This document shows positions 8,337 to 16,319 of a DNA stretch of 36,202 bases, piece by piece (positions within the stretch are counted from its first letter, which is position 1; each line of letters opens with the position of its first letter). The notes under the pieces were generated by a model. That model did not search any database and was not told where the DNA came from. It saw only the letters and a program-made list of their open reading frames with translations. The position numbers and the translations under genes were made by a program. Source of the stretch: Streptococcus pseudopneumoniae (GTDB taxonomy: Bacteria; Bacillota; Bacilli; Lactobacillales; Streptococcaceae); contig NZ_JVKV01000026.1 of NCBI RefSeq assembly GCF_001072375.1, positions 1 through 36,202 on the forward strand, in the 5' to 3' direction.

Positions 8337-8345
8337 ATTATAGCA
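8337..8345 (-). promoter_or_regulatory. Extended -10 promoter of the island operon
   Basis: Reading leftward, TGC TATAAT is a perfect extended -10, with the predicted start of transcription near 8330, about 37 bases before the regulator ATG. No good -35 hexamer lies 17 bases upstream, as is usual for streptococcal extended -10 promoters. The AT-rich region around it (8340-8400) could hold the regulator's operator. Confidence 0.6.
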
Positions 8346-8395
8346 TAATAATAAAACTTTTAGTAGTATTATTTTCTTTTTTCTCGAACTAATTT

Positions 8396-8434
8396 TATAA
8401 AAAAATAATCGGTGCAGCCCAAAGACCTCACCGA
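8396..8434 (-). terminator. Intrinsic terminator at the right island edge
   Basis: Reading leftward, TCGGTG (8434-8429) pairs with CACCGA (8414-8409), with a loop region that can pair partly further, and is followed by a run of TTATTTTTTT. It lies just after the stop of the truncated AbiH-like gene and would separate it from the island operon promoter about 55 bases away. Confidence 0.6.
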
Positions 8435-8447
8435 CATATCTTATCTC

Positions 8448-8684
8448 TCAGTTTCCTTTGAAGCGTCTTTCTTCTCTACAGGTTTTGCTTTCATTAATTA
8501 ATTTTAAATATAAATTATCCCTGTATTCCTCAATCCTTATATTTTTACCTTTTAGAAACTCCTGCAACTTCTCATCTGGATTAGAAAATAATTGTTTTTC
8601 AAACTCAATAAAATCGGTGTACTTCGTCTTTCGCCCCATAGCAATATCAAAACCATTGCCTAAAATTAGAATTGTCTCTGCCAT
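8448..8684 (-). pseudogene. Truncated AbiH-family phage-resistance gene (N-terminal part)
   Basis: The first 65 or so residues resemble the N-terminus of AbiH abortive-infection proteins: the glycine-rich start ILILGNGFDIAMGRKTKYTDF (residues 5-25) is characteristic of the family, whose members are normally several hundred residues long. After about LKLINESK the reading frame runs into an unrelated short tail and stops, leaving 78 residues. In another frame, from about 8499 leftward, the DNA encodes a Lys/Glu-rich tail beginning MKAKPVEKKD and stopping near 8446, which looks like the natural C-terminus of a different gene. This suggests a deletion that fused the 5' end of AbiH to another gene's 3' end. 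The ribosome site (AAAAGGA) is intact. Not expected to act as AbiH. Confidence 0.7.
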
Positions 8685-8722
8685 AATTATTTCCTTTTTT
8701 CTTTATATAAATAGTGTTCTCC

Positions 8723-11368
8723 CTATTTCAACGCACTTTTGACCTTTTTCTTAGTTATGATGCGGTCGTTTTTGTTGGCTAGGGATTTGAGTCTGGCTTC
8801 GAGTAAGATTTTTCGGCCTGCTTCGTTGCGGGTGTAAACGAGTTGGTAGTTGCCTATGTGTGGTGCGACGGCATTTTGGAAGAGCTGGGCATCTTCCTTA
8901 CGTTTTTCAAAGAGGCTAGGCACTACGAAATACTTGGACTGACCTGCTGGAGCTTTTTGAGCGACTAAGAGGTAGCGTTGATTGTCCACTGGGGCAAAGA
9001 ATTCTCCTAAAACCTTGGAAAAGAGTTCCTTGTCTCGCATACTGCCACCTTTTAGATAGGCAAAGACATTAAAGCTGTCCTTGTCCTCATCGACTTGCAC
9101 GCGCGACTGGTCATCAGACAAATGCCCAGCAGTCACCATGACCTTGCGAATAGCTTCACCGATCTGGCGCAAGCGTTTATAAGGACTCTTGTAGCTGTAA
9201 AAGCGAAAGGCAGTGATAGCTAGGAAGAGGACACAAAGAGCTGTCAACCATGGCAAGGCAAATAAGGTTAGTCTAAAGACATAGGTTAGGAGACTAATGG
9301 CAAATACCATCAGAGCGTAGCGAAGCCACTTTTCAGCGTCTGCTAGGGCAAGCAGAGGGATTCGTTTGCTGTCGGTCGCCACTTCATTGACAATCTCAAT
9401 CTTGTCAGCAACGATGAGAGATTCCTGCCATTTTTTACGAAGAGAGGCACGATCCTTGGATAGTCCCATGATCTTCTCGTTATAGTCTTCGAGTTTCTTT
9501 TTCTTAAATGGGAACTCAGGAAAGTTCAAGCGATCCAGACCTGTTTCAATGGTATCTTCCTTATAGGACAAGCCAAGGAAATGGTCCATCCGACGGGCAA
9601 GAGTCTGCAGGTCCTGATATGGATTGAGGTCTTGTTCTTCTTGATTTTCATTAGAAAAGGCTGGATTTTTGTAAGGTTTGATGGCTACTAGGTGCCAGAT
9701 ATTGCTGGTCTTATCTGGATGTCCTGGCCAGATACGGATGGCACGGCCCCGCATTTGATTACTGAGCATAAAGCTTCCGACAAAACTTCCGAGGATGAGA
9801 GAGTTGACACAAGGTGCATCCCATCCTTCTCCCAAGAGAGACTTGGTTCCGACCAAGACCTGGATAGAACCACGTTGGAAGAGCTCGGTCACTGCTGCGA
9901 CCATCCCCTTAAAGCTGGATGGAAAGCCTACCTGGAGATAGACACCTTGATCGAGTTTTCCGATGGCAGAGAAGCTTAAGCTAGTGTTTGGGATGAGTGC
10001 TTGAAGTTCTGCCTTGACACTAGCCGGTATGATCACGACACTACCAGAAAGGACTGCTATAGGGACAGACAAGCCTTGCTTTTGTGCACTTCTGCGAATG
10101 ATTTCAAAGTAAGGGAGGACACCTAATTGCGTGATTGGTGCTTGGTCATCTCCCAGATAACTGGCAAAGTCCTTGCGAATATAGTCTGCCAAGACTAACT
10201 GTCTCAAGTCCTTTCCTAGACTGGCATACTCGGTTTCAAAGATAGATGCAATCCCAGCCAGTTTTCCTAGAGATTGGTTGAGGATTTGGTCATTGGCCTT
10301 GGATTTGACCAAGAAAACCTGACGTTTTTCAATCAGTCCTCTTGATTTCAGTTCTGCTTCTATCTTTTTCTTTGTCTCTTGCGGATCCTCATACCAATCA
10401 GGAGTCTGATAGAGAAGACCTTGCAAGAGAACTTCTAGCCAATAGTAATTAAGGGAAGGCAAGCCTTCAGCTCCTAGTAAGTCTCTTAGATGCTTGGGAA
10501 TTTCCTGTTTTTGAGCCTGTAGATAAATGAGGAGTGCTGAGAGATACTTGGGATCCTCGAGGAGCATATCCGCAGAAATTTCCCCTTTGAGAACCTTGGA
10601 ACTCTTAATCAACTCTTGGAAGTCAGGATCAACGACTAGTTGGCTGACATACTGCCACTTGGTATCCTCAAACTCTTCCAAGCGTTTGTCCTCTTCTTTA
10701 GTCGGAAAACAGATATAGACAAAGTCCTGATGAGGGCAAAGAGTGTCTTCCTTGACCAGTTCTGGCACTGTGATTTCTTGGTCAATCTCGCCACACATCT
10801 GGAGATAGCGATCCCAGAGTTCTGGTTCACTGTCATAAGGCGGTGTCGCAGTGAGAGAGATGACTTGCAGTTGCTGGTAGTTTTTACGGAAGTCTTCTAG
10901 ACTTTTCCACCATTCATTTCTCAAGTGATGGCATTCATCCAAACAGAGGGTTTCGACACCCCTTTCCTTGAGTCTGGCAAGCAGGTCAAAGCCTACAAAA
11001 TCCTCAACCTCGCCGTTATCTTCTTGAGATTGCACCTGTTGCATAGCACTGTGAAAGGCTTGGTAGGTGGCGATAGTGATTGGCTTCATGTCCTTGAGAT
11101 TTTGAGACACGAGACTTGTGACCTGGTCCTCATCCTCTAAAAAGGCCTGACGAATCCTGTCCACCCATTGTTCCCGTATGGTAACCGTCGGCACCAAAAC
11201 CAGAGCTGGCTTATCAAAGCGGGCAATCAACTCTATACCAATGGTTGTTTTACCTGAACCTGGTGCTGCCACCAAGTGGACATGCCCATCTGCTTGGTAT
11301 TCCTGAAAGTTGTCCAAGACCTGTTTTTGGTAGTTGCGCCAAGTGCCATTAAACTTCAATCCTAACAT
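8723..11368 (-). CDS. DEAD/DEAH-box SF2 helicase with C-terminal membrane segments
   Basis: Counting from the upstream ATG at 11380, the protein shows the superfamily 2 motifs in order: a Q-motif-like NYQKQVLD near 16-23, Walker A APGSGKTT 39-46, DECHH 148-152, SLTATPP 175-181, the motif V region LLGEGWD 515-521 and motif VI QMRGRAIRI 542-550. A long insert (about 230-400) separates the two RecA domains. Residues 687-730 hold two strongly hydrophobic helices, unusual for a helicase and suggesting a membrane anchor; about 150 residues of soluble domain follow. I chose ATG 11368 because GAGG sits six bases before it; the ATG at 11380 has no ribosome site. The gene is monocistronic with its own extended -10 promoter and reads away from the divergent VTT gene. 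The substrate is unknown; related helicases occur in streptococcal cores, and a defence role is possible given the neighbouring island. Confidence 0.85.
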   Translation of the reverse strand: MLGLKFNGTWRNYQKQVLDNFQEYQADGHVHLVAAPGSGKTTIGIELIARFDKPALVLVPTVTIREQWVDRIRQAFLEDEDQVTSLVSQNLKDMKPITIATYQAFHSAMQQVQSQEDNGEVEDFVGFDLLARLKERGVETLCLDECHHLRNEWWKSLEDFRKNYQQLQVISLTATPPYDSEPELWDRYLQMCGEIDQEITVPELVKEDTLCPHQDFVYICFPTKEEDKRLEEFEDTKWQYVSQLVVDPDFQELIKSSKVLKGEISADMLLEDPKYLSALLIYLQAQKQEIPKHLRDLLGAEGLPSLNYYWLEVLLQGLLYQTPDWYEDPQETKKKIEAELKSRGLIEKRQVFLVKSKANDQILNQSLGKLAGIASIFETEYASLGKDLRQLVLADYIRKDFASYLGDDQAPITQLGVLPYFEIIRRSAQKQGLSVPIAVLSGSVVIIPASVKAELQALIPNTSLSFSAIGKLDQGVYLQVGFPSSFKGMVAAVTELFQRGSIQVLVGTKSLLGEGWDAPCVNSLILGSFVGSFMLSNQMRGRAIRIWPGHPDKTSNIWHLVAIKPYKNPAFSNENQEEQDLNPYQDLQTLARRMDHFLGLSYKEDTIETGLDRLNFPEFPFKKKKLEDYNEKIMGLSKDRASLRKKWQESLIVADKIEIVNEVATDSKRIPLLALADAEKWLRYALMVFAISLLTYVFRLTLFALPWLTALCVLFLAITAFRFYSYKSPYKRLRQIGEAIRKVMVTAGHLSDDQSRVQVDEDKDSFNVFAYLKGGSMRDKELFSKVLGEFFAPVDNQRYLLVAQKAPAGQSKYFVVPSLFEKRKEDAQLFQNAVAPHIGNYQLVYTRNEAGRKILLEARLKSLANKNDRIITKKKVKSALK

Positions 11369-11405
11369 GATTTCCCTCATTCTAAGCTGTCATTTTCTTA
11401 TTCCC

Positions 11406-11414
11406 ATTTTACCA
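11406..11414 (-). promoter_or_regulatory. Extended -10 promoter of the helicase gene
   Basis: Leftward TGG TAAAAT at 11414-11406 lies about 37 bases before the chosen ATG at 11368. No convincing -35 was seen. It is back to back with the promoter of the rightward VTT gene. Confidence 0.5.
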
Positions 11415-11467
11415 TACTTGAGGCAAAGTCACACCAAGCATCCCATATAGTCTTTCTCCTCAAAATA

Positions 11468-11499
11468 TGATATAGTAGAATCATACTACACAAGAGGAG
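11468..11499 (+). promoter_or_regulatory. Extended -10 promoter and strong ribosome site of the VTT gene
   Basis: TGA TATAGT at 11468-11476 is an extended -10. A short inverted repeat (TAGTA...TACTA) overlaps the likely transcription start. AGAGGAG at 11493-11499 is a strong ribosome site five bases before the ATG. Confidence 0.5.
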
Positions 11500-11504
11500 T
11501 TTAC

Positions 11505-12125
11505 ATGTCACACGATAAAGAAATGAAAGCTGTTTCTCCCCTTCTACAGCAAGCAATCAATATTTCATCCATCATCGGTGGAGTTGGTACTTTAATATTC
11601 TGTATCTGGGCCTATCAAGCTGGTATCTTGCACTCCAAGGAAACCCTATCTGCCTTTATCCAACAGGCGGGTATCTGGGGGCCACCACTCTTTATTTTTT
11701 TACAGATTTTGCAGACGGTTGTTCCTATCATTCCAGGTGCTCTTACCTCCGTTGCAGGTGTCTTTATCTACGGGCATATCATCGGGACCATTTACAACTA
11801 TATCGGTATTGTCATTGGTTGTGCCATTATCTTTTACCTGGTTCGTCTCTACGGAGCACCCTTTGTCCAGTCCATGGTCAGCAAGCGCACCTATGACAAG
11901 TATATCGGTTGGCTGGATGAAGGCAATCGCTTTGACCGATTCTTTATCTTTATGATGATTTGGCCAGTTAGTCCAGCTGATTTTCTCTGTATGTTGGCAG
12001 CTCTGACCAAGATGAGCTTCAAGCGGTATATGACCATTATCATCTTGACCAAACCCTTTACCCTGGTCGTTTACACTTATGGCTTGACCTACATCATCGA
12101 TTACTTTTGGCAGATGTTTGGCTAA
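11505..12125 (+). CDS. TVP38/TMEM64-family (VTT/DedA-like) membrane protein
   Basis: The 206-residue integral membrane protein belongs to the VTT (SNARE-associated/DedA-like) superfamily. The hallmark is the segment around 65-90, LQILQTVVPIIPGALTSVAG, a re-entrant loop with the conserved Pro-Gly; a second conserved patch, IWPVSPADFLCML, lies near 153-165. About five hydrophobic segments are visible, the first at roughly 20-40. Bacterial DedA/VTT proteins are tied to membrane lipid homeostasis, including scrambling or flipping of undecaprenyl phosphate or phospholipids; the substrate of this one cannot be read from sequence. It has its own promoter and ends at a bidirectional terminator shared with the convergent MFS gene. 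Confidence 0.85.
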   Translation: MSHDKEMKAVSPLLQQAINISSIIGGVGTLIFCIWAYQAGILHSKETLSAFIQQAGIWGPPLFIFLQILQTVVPIIPGALTSVAGVFIYGHIIGTIYNYIGIVIGCAIIFYLVRLYGAPFVQSMVSKRTYDKYIGWLDEGNRFDRFFIFMMIWPVSPADFLCMLAALTKMSFKRYMTIIILTKPFTLVVYTYGLTYIIDYFWQMFG

Positions 12126-12131
12126 TACACA

Positions 12132-12161
12132 AAAAACTCAAGGATTCATCCTTGAGTTTTT
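12132..12161. terminator. Bidirectional intrinsic terminator between convergent genes
   Basis: Perfect arms AAAAACTCAAGGAT and ATCCTTGAGTTTTT flank a two-base centre. A-tract and T-tract on either side let it work for both the rightward VTT gene and the leftward MFS gene. Confidence 0.9.
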
Positions 12162-12166
12162 CTTTG

Positions 12167-13321
12167 TTAGGCTTCTTTTTTCAATAAGAGGGAAACAAGA
12201 ACTGATGTAGCAATCATCCATGCTCCTAGAATGATAAAGGTCATTCGACCATCTATAGTCACCAAGCTAATCCCTGAAAGAACAAAGGGTGTTAATGATG
12301 CTCCAAAAGAACATCCCAAAACAGCATAGGAAGTTGCTTTGTTGAGGAGTTTTGCTGGGATTCGCTCAGATATCAACTGAAAGACTGTCGTCAGAGCGAT
12401 ACTATAGGCAAATCCTCCTAAAACAGAACCGGCAACGACCACCCAGAGTGAAGGGGAGAGAGCAATGATGATTTGCCCGATTCCGAAGGTGACTCCAGCG
12501 ACCAATAAAAGTTTTTCCTTGAAGGCAGAAATCAGGAAAGAAAAGCTGATTCCCGCTAAAATCCCAATCAACTGCATGGCACTAAGGACCAAACTGGACA
12601 ACTGAGCATCTCCAAAACCTGCCTCAATCATGAGACTAGGGATGCGGAAGGTAATGGCCGTATTGGTACATACAATCACTGCGGCTGCAATAGCAAGGAA
12701 GAAAATGAGCTTTTTCATAGAAGCAGTCAATCTTACTGCTTCTTCTGTCTGATGCTTGGACTCATGAACTTCTGCGTTTCCATAAGGGACAAAGAGAAGG
12801 AAGAGTACGAGAACTACTAGACCAGCTGCATAGGCTAGGAAGGTTGCTGTCCAGCCAAAGGCCAAGAGCTGACCGACTGCCAGAGTCAAGATAGATGCTC
12901 CTACGACTTCGGCCGATCCACGAAAACCAAGCATTTGAATACGGGTTTTCCCGTGGTAACGTTCACTGATAATTGAGATGGCCTTGGCATTGAGCATTCC
13001 TACTCCAAGCCCAAATAGCAAGCGGGTCGCAAAGACAAAGTAATAACCCTGATACCAGAACGGTGCAGTTCCGCTGATTGACAAGATTAAAAGTCCCAAG
13101 GTCAACTGGAGGCGTTCAGGAAAAATACGCTCTAAAACTCCATTCAATAAAAGCATGGCCATAATCCCAAAGGATGGGAGACTGACCAAGAGTTCGACCT
13201 GACCAGTCGAATAGCCCTGATAATAGTCAAACATAGCAGGCAGGGCACTCGAAATAGAAAACGATGTGATCAATACTAACGATAGGGAGAGTATGCTCAC
13301 TTTTTCCAAAAATTGTTTCAT
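12167..13321 (-). CDS. MFS transporter
   Basis: The product of about 384 residues has roughly 12 hydrophobic helices and the major facilitator pattern: an N-terminal half with the RLLFGLGVGMLNAKAISII segment (helix 4 region), a central charged loop around residues 185-205 (NAEVHESKHQTEEAVR), and a C-terminal half with FGIGQIIIALSP and VLGGFAYSIAL. It most resembles drug/metabolite-proton antiporters of the DHA1 type, but the substrate is not evident. I chose ATG 13321 because GAGG lies just before it; the ATG at 13336 lacks a ribosome site. It is transcribed alone from a good promoter at 13373-13401 and ends at the terminator shared with the VTT gene. Confidence 0.85.
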   Translation of the reverse strand: MKQFLEKVSILSLSLVLITSFSISSALPAMFDYYQGYSTGQVELLVSLPSFGIMAMLLLNGVLERIFPERLQLTLGLLILSISGTAPFWYQGYYFVFATRLLFGLGVGMLNAKAISIISERYHGKTRIQMLGFRGSAEVVGASILTLAVGQLLAFGWTATFLAYAAGLVVLVLFLLFVPYGNAEVHESKHQTEEAVRLTASMKKLIFFLAIAAAVIVCTNTAITFRIPSLMIEAGFGDAQLSSLVLSAMQLIGILAGISFSFLISAFKEKLLLVAGVTFGIGQIIIALSPSLWVVVAGSVLGGFAYSIALTTVFQLISERIPAKLLNKATSYAVLGCSFGASLTPFVLSGISLVTIDGRMTFIILGAWMIATSVLVSLLLKKEA

Positions 13322-13372
13322 CTTTTCCTCATTCATTGTTCATTTTTCATATTAGTAAAAAGGTCCTTTCCT

Positions 13373-13401
13373 ATCATACACTCTTTACCCAAAATTGGCA
13401 A
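13373..13401 (-). promoter_or_regulatory. Sigma-A promoter of the MFS gene
   Basis: Leftward TTGCCA (13401-13396), a 17-base spacer and TATGAT (13378-13373) form a near-consensus promoter about 50 bases before the chosen start codon. Confidence 0.6.
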
Positions 13402-13424
13402 GCGACTGAGCACCAAGACCAAAA

Positions 13425-13476
13425 GAAAAAGTGGGGCATCAAGAGCTGTGAAGTCTTGATGACATCCCACTTTTTT
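13425..13476. terminator. Terminator downstream of ftsX
   Basis: AAAAAGTGGG (13426-13435) pairs with CCCACTTTTTT (13466-13476), and an inner stem CATCAAGA (13437-13444) pairs with TCTTGATG (13454-13461). Reading leftward from ftsX it ends in CCCACTTTTTC. It lies 25 bases after the ftsX stop and upstream of the MFS promoter, so it insulates the two units. Confidence 0.8.
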
Positions 13477-13500
13477 ATGTGTTTTATCCAGTTATGTGAC

Positions 13501-14427
13501 TTAGATTTTCAAGAATCGACGCATTGAGATTCCTGAACCAAGTGAACCGATACAGATTCCGATGAGGAACAAAAGACCAATCATCAATGGAATAAAGGTA
13601 TCTGGGGTAATCAAGGATAGGTTTTGTCCAACCAAGGATGGGTTGACAGATTGGAATACTCGGTTATAGATAAAGTAAACCAGAACTGATGGAAGAGCTG
13701 CTCCCAACAAACCAATAAAGGCTCCTTCTAGCAAGAATGGGCCACGGATGTAGCTGTTTTTAGCACCAACCAAACGCATGATTTGGATTTCACGACTACG
13801 TGAAATGATAGTGATACGAATGGTATTTGAGATCAAGAAGACCGCGATGAAAATCAAGAGTCCTGCAATGAACAATCCCCAAACACGGATGAAGGAAGCC
13901 AACTTGAAGAGGCGTTCCGTATTGGCACCACCGTCTTGAACTTCCGAAACTCCTTCGATTTTCTTAGCTTCTTCAGCGACTGGTTTCACATCACTTGGTG
14001 AATTGGTATCTACGATGTAGGCATCATGAAGAGGATTGGCATCTCCTTCAAAAACCTTCCACTCGTCACCCATGGTTTCAGTCAGCTTTTGGTACTGCTC
14101 TTCTTTACTTGAGAAAGTTACATTTTTAACAGCTGGCATAGCCTTGAGGGCATCATAAACCTTGTGGTAATCATTGTTTGTAACTGTTTGGCCCTCTTTG
14201 ACAATGGTTTCACTATTGTCTTCAACGTCTTTACGGACATAAACCATGACGCGAACGTTGTTTTCGATATCCGTTGCCAATTTTGCAGTATTAAAGATAA
14301 CTGAGGCAAAAATAGCAACCAAGGTCAAGGTAATCATTACTGAACTGACAGCAGCAATAGTCATCCACCCATTACGCTTTAAACTCTTTAAAGCTTCGAA
14401 TAGGTGGCGGAAAAATCTACTAATCAT
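13501..14427 (-). CDS. ftsX: Cell division protein FtsX
   Basis: FtsX is the membrane partner of FtsE; in pneumococci FtsEX activates the peptidoglycan hydrolase PcsB during division. The 308-residue protein beginning MISRFFRHLFEALK matches pneumococcal FtsX closely. It has an N-terminal transmembrane helix (about 22-44), a large extracellular loop (about 45-185; the PcsB-interacting region, with GDANPLHDAYIVDT in the middle), and three further helices in the FtsX/MacB-like C-terminal domain containing SREIQIMRLVGA. I chose ATG 14427, which overlaps the ftsE stop by eight bases; an upstream ATG at 14490 lies deep inside ftsE and has no support. Expression is coupled to ftsE and prfB. Confidence 0.95.
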   Translation of the reverse strand: MISRFFRHLFEALKSLKRNGWMTIAAVSSVMITLTLVAIFASVIFNTAKLATDIENNVRVMVYVRKDVEDNSETIVKEGQTVTNNDYHKVYDALKAMPAVKNVTFSSKEEQYQKLTETMGDEWKVFEGDANPLHDAYIVDTNSPSDVKPVAEEAKKIEGVSEVQDGGANTERLFKLASFIRVWGLFIAGLLIFIAVFLISNTIRITIISRSREIQIMRLVGAKNSYIRGPFLLEGAFIGLLGAALPSVLVYFIYNRVFQSVNPSLVGQNLSLITPDTFIPLMIGLLFLIGICIGSLGSGISMRRFLKI

Positions 14428-15112
14428 CGTATCCGTACTCTCCTTTCGCTTCGTCACGAACCACACGACCATTCTCGATGGCAATGACACGGTGGCGCAA
14501 GGTATTTACGATTTGGCTGTTGTGAGTGGCCATCAAAACAGTTGTCCCTTGAAGATTGATGCGCTCCAAAAGGTTCATGATTTCCCATGAATTATCTGGG
14601 TCCAAGTTACCTGTTGGTTCATCTGCAATCAAAACTTTAGGATTGTTTACGATAGCGCGAGCAATGGCGATACGTTGCTGCTCACCACCTGACAATTCAT
14701 TAGGGAATGAACGAACCTTGTGTTTTAAACCAACAAGATCCAAAACTTCCATAACACGTTTTTTGATATTGCGACGGCTTTCACCGACAACCTCCATTGC
14801 GTAAGCAATGTTCTCATAAACGGTTTTCTTTGGCAAAAGTTTGTAATCCTGAAAGACAACTCCAACATTACGACGAAGGAGCGGAATATCTTTCTTTTTA
14901 ATCTTCACGAGGTTAAAACCTGCAACCTGCAAACTTCCTTTTTCAACTTTAACCTCACGATACAAGGCACGGATAAAGGTTGACTTACCTGCACCTGAAG
15001 GACCTACGATATAGGCAAACTCTCCTGGTTCAATGTTCACAGAGACGCCACGTAGGGCTGTTGTCCCGTTGTCATACTTTTTGACAACATCTCTCATTTC
15101 AATGATCGACAT
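14420..15112 (-). CDS. ftsE: Cell division ATP-binding protein FtsE
   Basis: The 230-residue ABC ATPase has Walker A GPSGAGKST (about 37-45), the Q-loop VVFQDYKLL (about 85-93), signature LSGGEQQR (about 140-147), Walker B VLIADEPTGNLD (about 160-171) and the switch histidine in MATHN (about 194-198). It binds FtsX at the inner face of the membrane and drives conformational change controlling PcsB. It starts 15 bases after prfB stops and overlaps ftsX, so prfB-ftsE-ftsX is one operon, the same order as in S. pneumoniae. Length and sequence are typical. Confidence 0.96.
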   Translation of the reverse strand: MSIIEMRDVVKKYDNGTTALRGVSVNIEPGEFAYIVGPSGAGKSTFIRALYREVKVEKGSLQVAGFNLVKIKKKDIPLLRRNVGVVFQDYKLLPKKTVYENIAYAMEVVGESRRNIKKRVMEVLDLVGLKHKVRSFPNELSGGEQQRIAIARAIVNNPKVLIADEPTGNLDPDNSWEIMNLLERINLQGTTVLMATHNSQIVNTLRHRVIAIENGRVVRDEAKGEYGYDD

Positions 15113-15127
15113 GTGACTTCCTTTCTT

Positions 15128-16223
15128 TTAACTAATACGCCATTTTAGATAGGCATCGATGAAACCATCTAAGTCTCCATCCATGACCTTATCTACCTGC
15201 GCAACTTCAAAACTGGTACGGTGATCCTTCACCATGGTATAAGGGGTGAATACATAGGAGCGAATCTGACTTCCCCATGTGATTTCTTTCTTATCCCCCT
15301 TAAGGGCATCTACCTCAGCAGCTTTCTTTTCCTGCTCCATTTGATAGAGTTTTGCCTGGAGCATCTTCATCGCACGGTCACGGTTTCCATACTGAGTACG
15401 GTCAACGGTTGATGCAACGACAATCCCTGTCGGAATGTGGGTCAAACGGACACCTGTTGAAACCTTGTTGACGTTTTGTCCACCTGCTCCACCTGAACGG
15501 AAGGTATCCATCTTGATATCATCCTCACGGATTTCAACTTCGATGGTATCATCCAACTCTGGCATGACTTCTACAGAAGTAAATGAGGTGTGGCGACGTT
15601 TAGCAGAGTCAAATGGTGAGATTCGGACCAAACGGTGAACCCCCATCTCTGACTTGAGAAGACCATAAGCATTTGGTCCTTCAAAAGACAAGGTTACTGA
15701 CTTGATTCCTGCTTCATCACCGGCTTGGTAGTCCAAGACCTCAACCTTGAAGCCTTTGGCATTTCCATAGCGAGTATACATACGAAGGAGCATATCGCCC
15801 CAGTCTTGGGCTTCTGTTCCACCAGATCCTGGGTGAATCTCTAAAATAGCATTATTATGATCATAAGGCTCTGACAAGAGCAGAGTCATCTCGTAGCTAG
15901 TCATCATCTGATCTAGTTCAACTAGCTTCTCAACCAACTCATCCTTGACAGATTCATCTTCTGCTAAAAAGTCTAGTAAGATTTCAGCCTCATCCTGCAA
16001 CTCTTCCATGGTATGGAGGGTATTGTAGGTATTTTTTAGTTCATTTAATTCTTGCGACGTTTTTTGGGCCGCAATATTATCGTTCCAAAAATCAGGTTCT
16101 GTCATTTTGTTTTCCAAAATGGCAATTTCTTCTTCTAACCCTTCGAGGTCAAAGAGACCCCCTAAAAGAAGCTAATTTTTCACGATTGGCGTCAATTTTT
16201 TGACGAATTTCTGAAATGTCCAT
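15128..16223 (-). CDS. prfB: Peptide chain release factor 2 with programmed +1 frameshift
   Basis: RF2 recognises UGA/UAA and triggers peptide release. Two frames are joined: ATG 16223 opens a 24-codon leader ([20 protein letters not shown], then RGSL) ending at an in-frame TGA (16151-16149). A +1 shift on CTT-T-GAC continues as [12 protein letters not shown] into the main frame, giving about 364 residues. The frameshift cassette is complete: AGGGGG (16163-16158), three bases, CTT, TGA, C. The main part carries the anticodon-like SPF motif ([13 protein letters not shown]) and the catalytic GGQ ([13 protein letters not shown]). An extended -10 TGGTATAAT lies just upstream. Automated calling may start the gene at an internal TTG near 16117 and lose 35 residues. 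It is first in the operon with ftsE and ftsX. Confidence 0.96.
16149..16163 (-). promoter_or_regulatory. prfB programmed frameshift site
   Basis: Shine-Dalgarno-like AGGGGG, spacer TCT, slippery CTT and in-frame stop TGA followed by C: the arrangement by which low RF2 levels let ribosomes shift +1 and make more RF2. Confidence 0.95.
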
Positions 16224-16248
16224 ATATACTCCTTTTTCGTATCGTTTT

Positions 16249-16258
16249 ATTATACCAT
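16249..16258 (-). promoter_or_regulatory. Extended -10 promoter of prfB-ftsE-ftsX
   Basis: Leftward ATGGTATAAT holds TGG plus a perfect TATAAT, about 25 bases before the prfB ATG, followed by an AAAAGGAG ribosome site. No clear -35. Confidence 0.7.
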
Positions 16259-16319
16259 AATTTTTCTTATTTATCTAATCAGTCGGTTTTAAAATTTCTT
16301 ATCAAAATATTTCTATTTG

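Noticed and set aside
1962..8464. 8-base direct repeat TTTGAAGC at 1962-1969 and 8457-8464, near both island edges, as possible attachment or target-site duplication.
   Set aside because: An 8-base match within two search zones of about 50 bases is expected by chance a few percent of the time. No integrase or transposase is present, and both edges look like deletion or replacement scars.
14428..14490. Longer ftsX form starting at 14490.
   Set aside because: The extra 21 codons lie inside ftsE and match nothing in known FtsX; the coupled ATG at 14427 gives the standard 308 residues.
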